DNA of 64,000 nt from an uncultured Burkholderiales bacterium (GTDB lineage: Bacteria; Pseudomonadota; Gammaproteobacteria; Burkholderiales; Burkholderiaceae_C). The notes beneath the pieces were generated by a model, which saw only the letters and a program-made list of their open reading frames with translations, was not told where the DNA came from and made no database searches. Both the position numbers and the translations under genes were made by a program. Every line of letters begins with the position of its first letter. Position 1 is the stretch's first letter. Positions 63,339 through 64,000 of the stretch are shown here, one piece after another. The stretch is taken from the NCBI GenBank assembly GCA_945952065.1, contig CAMFGY010000007.1, positions 124,001-188,000 of the forward strand. Direction: 5' to 3'.

Positions 63339-64000
63339 ATGCAAGTTCACGCGTCCATCTTCAAAGCCTATGACATTCGGGGCGTCGTCGGCACGACCCT
63401 GAACGAAGAGCTGGCCGAGCACCTGGGGCGCGCCTTTGGCACCGAGGCCCTGGCCTTGGGTGAAAAGGCCGTGGCTGTGGGCCGCGATGGGCGCTTGTCT
63501 GGCCCCAGCTTGGTGGCCGCCTTGATTCGCGGTTTGCAGTCCACTGGGCTGGATGTGGTGGATCTGGGGGCCGTCACCACGCCCATGCTTTACTACGTGG
63601 CCGCCACCCGTGCCAAGCATGGCTGCCGCAGCGGCATCATGGTGACCGGCAGCCACAACCCTAAGGATTACAACGGCTTCAAGATGGTCTTGAAGGGCGC
63701 CGCGGTGTATGGCGAACAAATTCAAGGCCTGCGCCGCCGCATTGAAGCCGAGGACTACAAGATCGGCCAGGGCCGCAGCGCCACCATGGACATCGTGGCC
63801 GAGTACCGCCACCGCATCGTCAAGGACGCCAAACTCAAGCGCCCGATGAAGATCGTGGTGGACTCCGGCAACGGCATCCCCGGCGCCAGCGCCCCGGCCA
63901 TTCTGCGCGCCTTGGGCTGTGAAGTGATCGACATCTACTCCAAGGTGGATGGCGACTTCCCCAATCACCACCCCGATCCCTCGCGCCCCGAGAATCTGGA
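63339..64000 (+). CDS. Phosphomannomutase/phosphoglucomutase (partial at window edge)
   Basis: The first 220 residues are visible; the frame runs off the right edge. MQVHASIFKAYDIRGVVG is the conserved N-terminus of the alpha-D-phosphohexomutase family, and the phosphoserine Ser105 is in VTGSHNPKDYNGFK. KIVVDSGNGIPG opens the second domain. Interconverts mannose-6-P/mannose-1-P and glucose-6-P/glucose-1-P (AlgC/ManB type), supplying sugar nucleotides for exopolysaccharide and LPS. This may serve the exopolysaccharide machinery implied by the PEP-CTERM protein. Confidence 0.93.
   Translation, partial: MQVHASIFKAYDIRGVVGTTLNEELAEHLGRAFGTEALALGEKAVAVGRDGRLSGPSLVAALIRGLQSTGLDVVDLGAVTTPMLYYVAATRAKHGCRSGIMVTGSHNPKDYNGFKMVLKGAAVYGEQIQGLRRRIEAEDYKIGQGRSATMDIVAEYRHRIVKDAKLKRPMKIVVDSGNGIPGASAPAILRALGCEVIDIYSKVDGDFPNHHPDPSRPENL

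Overview
The window is chromosomal DNA from a GC-rich betaproteobacterium. Gene content and order point to Burkholderiales, in the Rubrivivax/Roseateles/Leptothrix/Inhella neighbourhood. The clues are the mltG-tmk-holB-pilZ-tatD operon, a DUF3348-DUF802-OmpA cluster, a DUF4936 gene beside ygfZ, a Bug-family tricarboxylate-transporter binding protein, a PEP-CTERM (exosortase) substrate and a fatty-acid cis/trans isomerase. I see no rRNA, tRNA, CRISPR array, intact insertion sequence or prophage. Coding density is high, and most long antisense open frames are GC-driven shadows.

Layout. 1-3477 (minus): a three-gene envelope cluster (DUF3348, a MotA/ExbB-like protein with a long coiled-coil tail, and an OmpA protein with a MotB-like anchor) that looks like an ion-driven stator or rotary motor of unknown function. 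3743-9842: dienelactone hydrolase, orphan receiver protein, ketoglutarate-semialdehyde-type aldehyde dehydrogenase, lipoprotein metallopeptidase, C69 dipeptidase and a small unknown protein. 10005-14692 (minus): mltG-tmk-holB-pilZ-tatD-ankyrin protein. 14759-17877: ygfZ and DUF4936, then a thioesterase-GNAT fusion with an esterase. 18184-21802: PEP-CTERM protein, isocitrate lyase, CatB-type acetyltransferase, MarC. 21885-28669: xerD with a Bug protein, AEC transporter, queG, tsaE-amiC, dedA. 28758-34465: mutL, rluB, miaA, a diguanylate cyclase.

34713-41253: a long acetyl-CoA hydrolase/transferase, an MsbA-like ABC exporter and three small envelope proteins. 41485-49362: a complete tripartite RND pump (adaptor, permease, outer-membrane factor) with an AsmA-family protein in the same operon. 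49392-51839: a small surface-antigen-like protein, thyA-folA, DUF4337. 51858-60156: cis/trans isomerase, then a rhodanese gene divergent from a second RND adaptor-permease pair followed by DUF2892 and OsmC genes, a plausible sulfur/redox stress unit. 60200-64000: a periplasmic solute-binding protein, a LytTR two-component pair and the start of a phosphomannomutase/phosphoglucomutase gene.

Two observations stand out. The first cluster has the key features of a MotAB/ZorAB-type motor. In addition, at least nine genes across the window have a -10-like hexamer 5-8 bases before the ATG and no Shine-Dalgarno sequence, which predicts leaderless transcripts.
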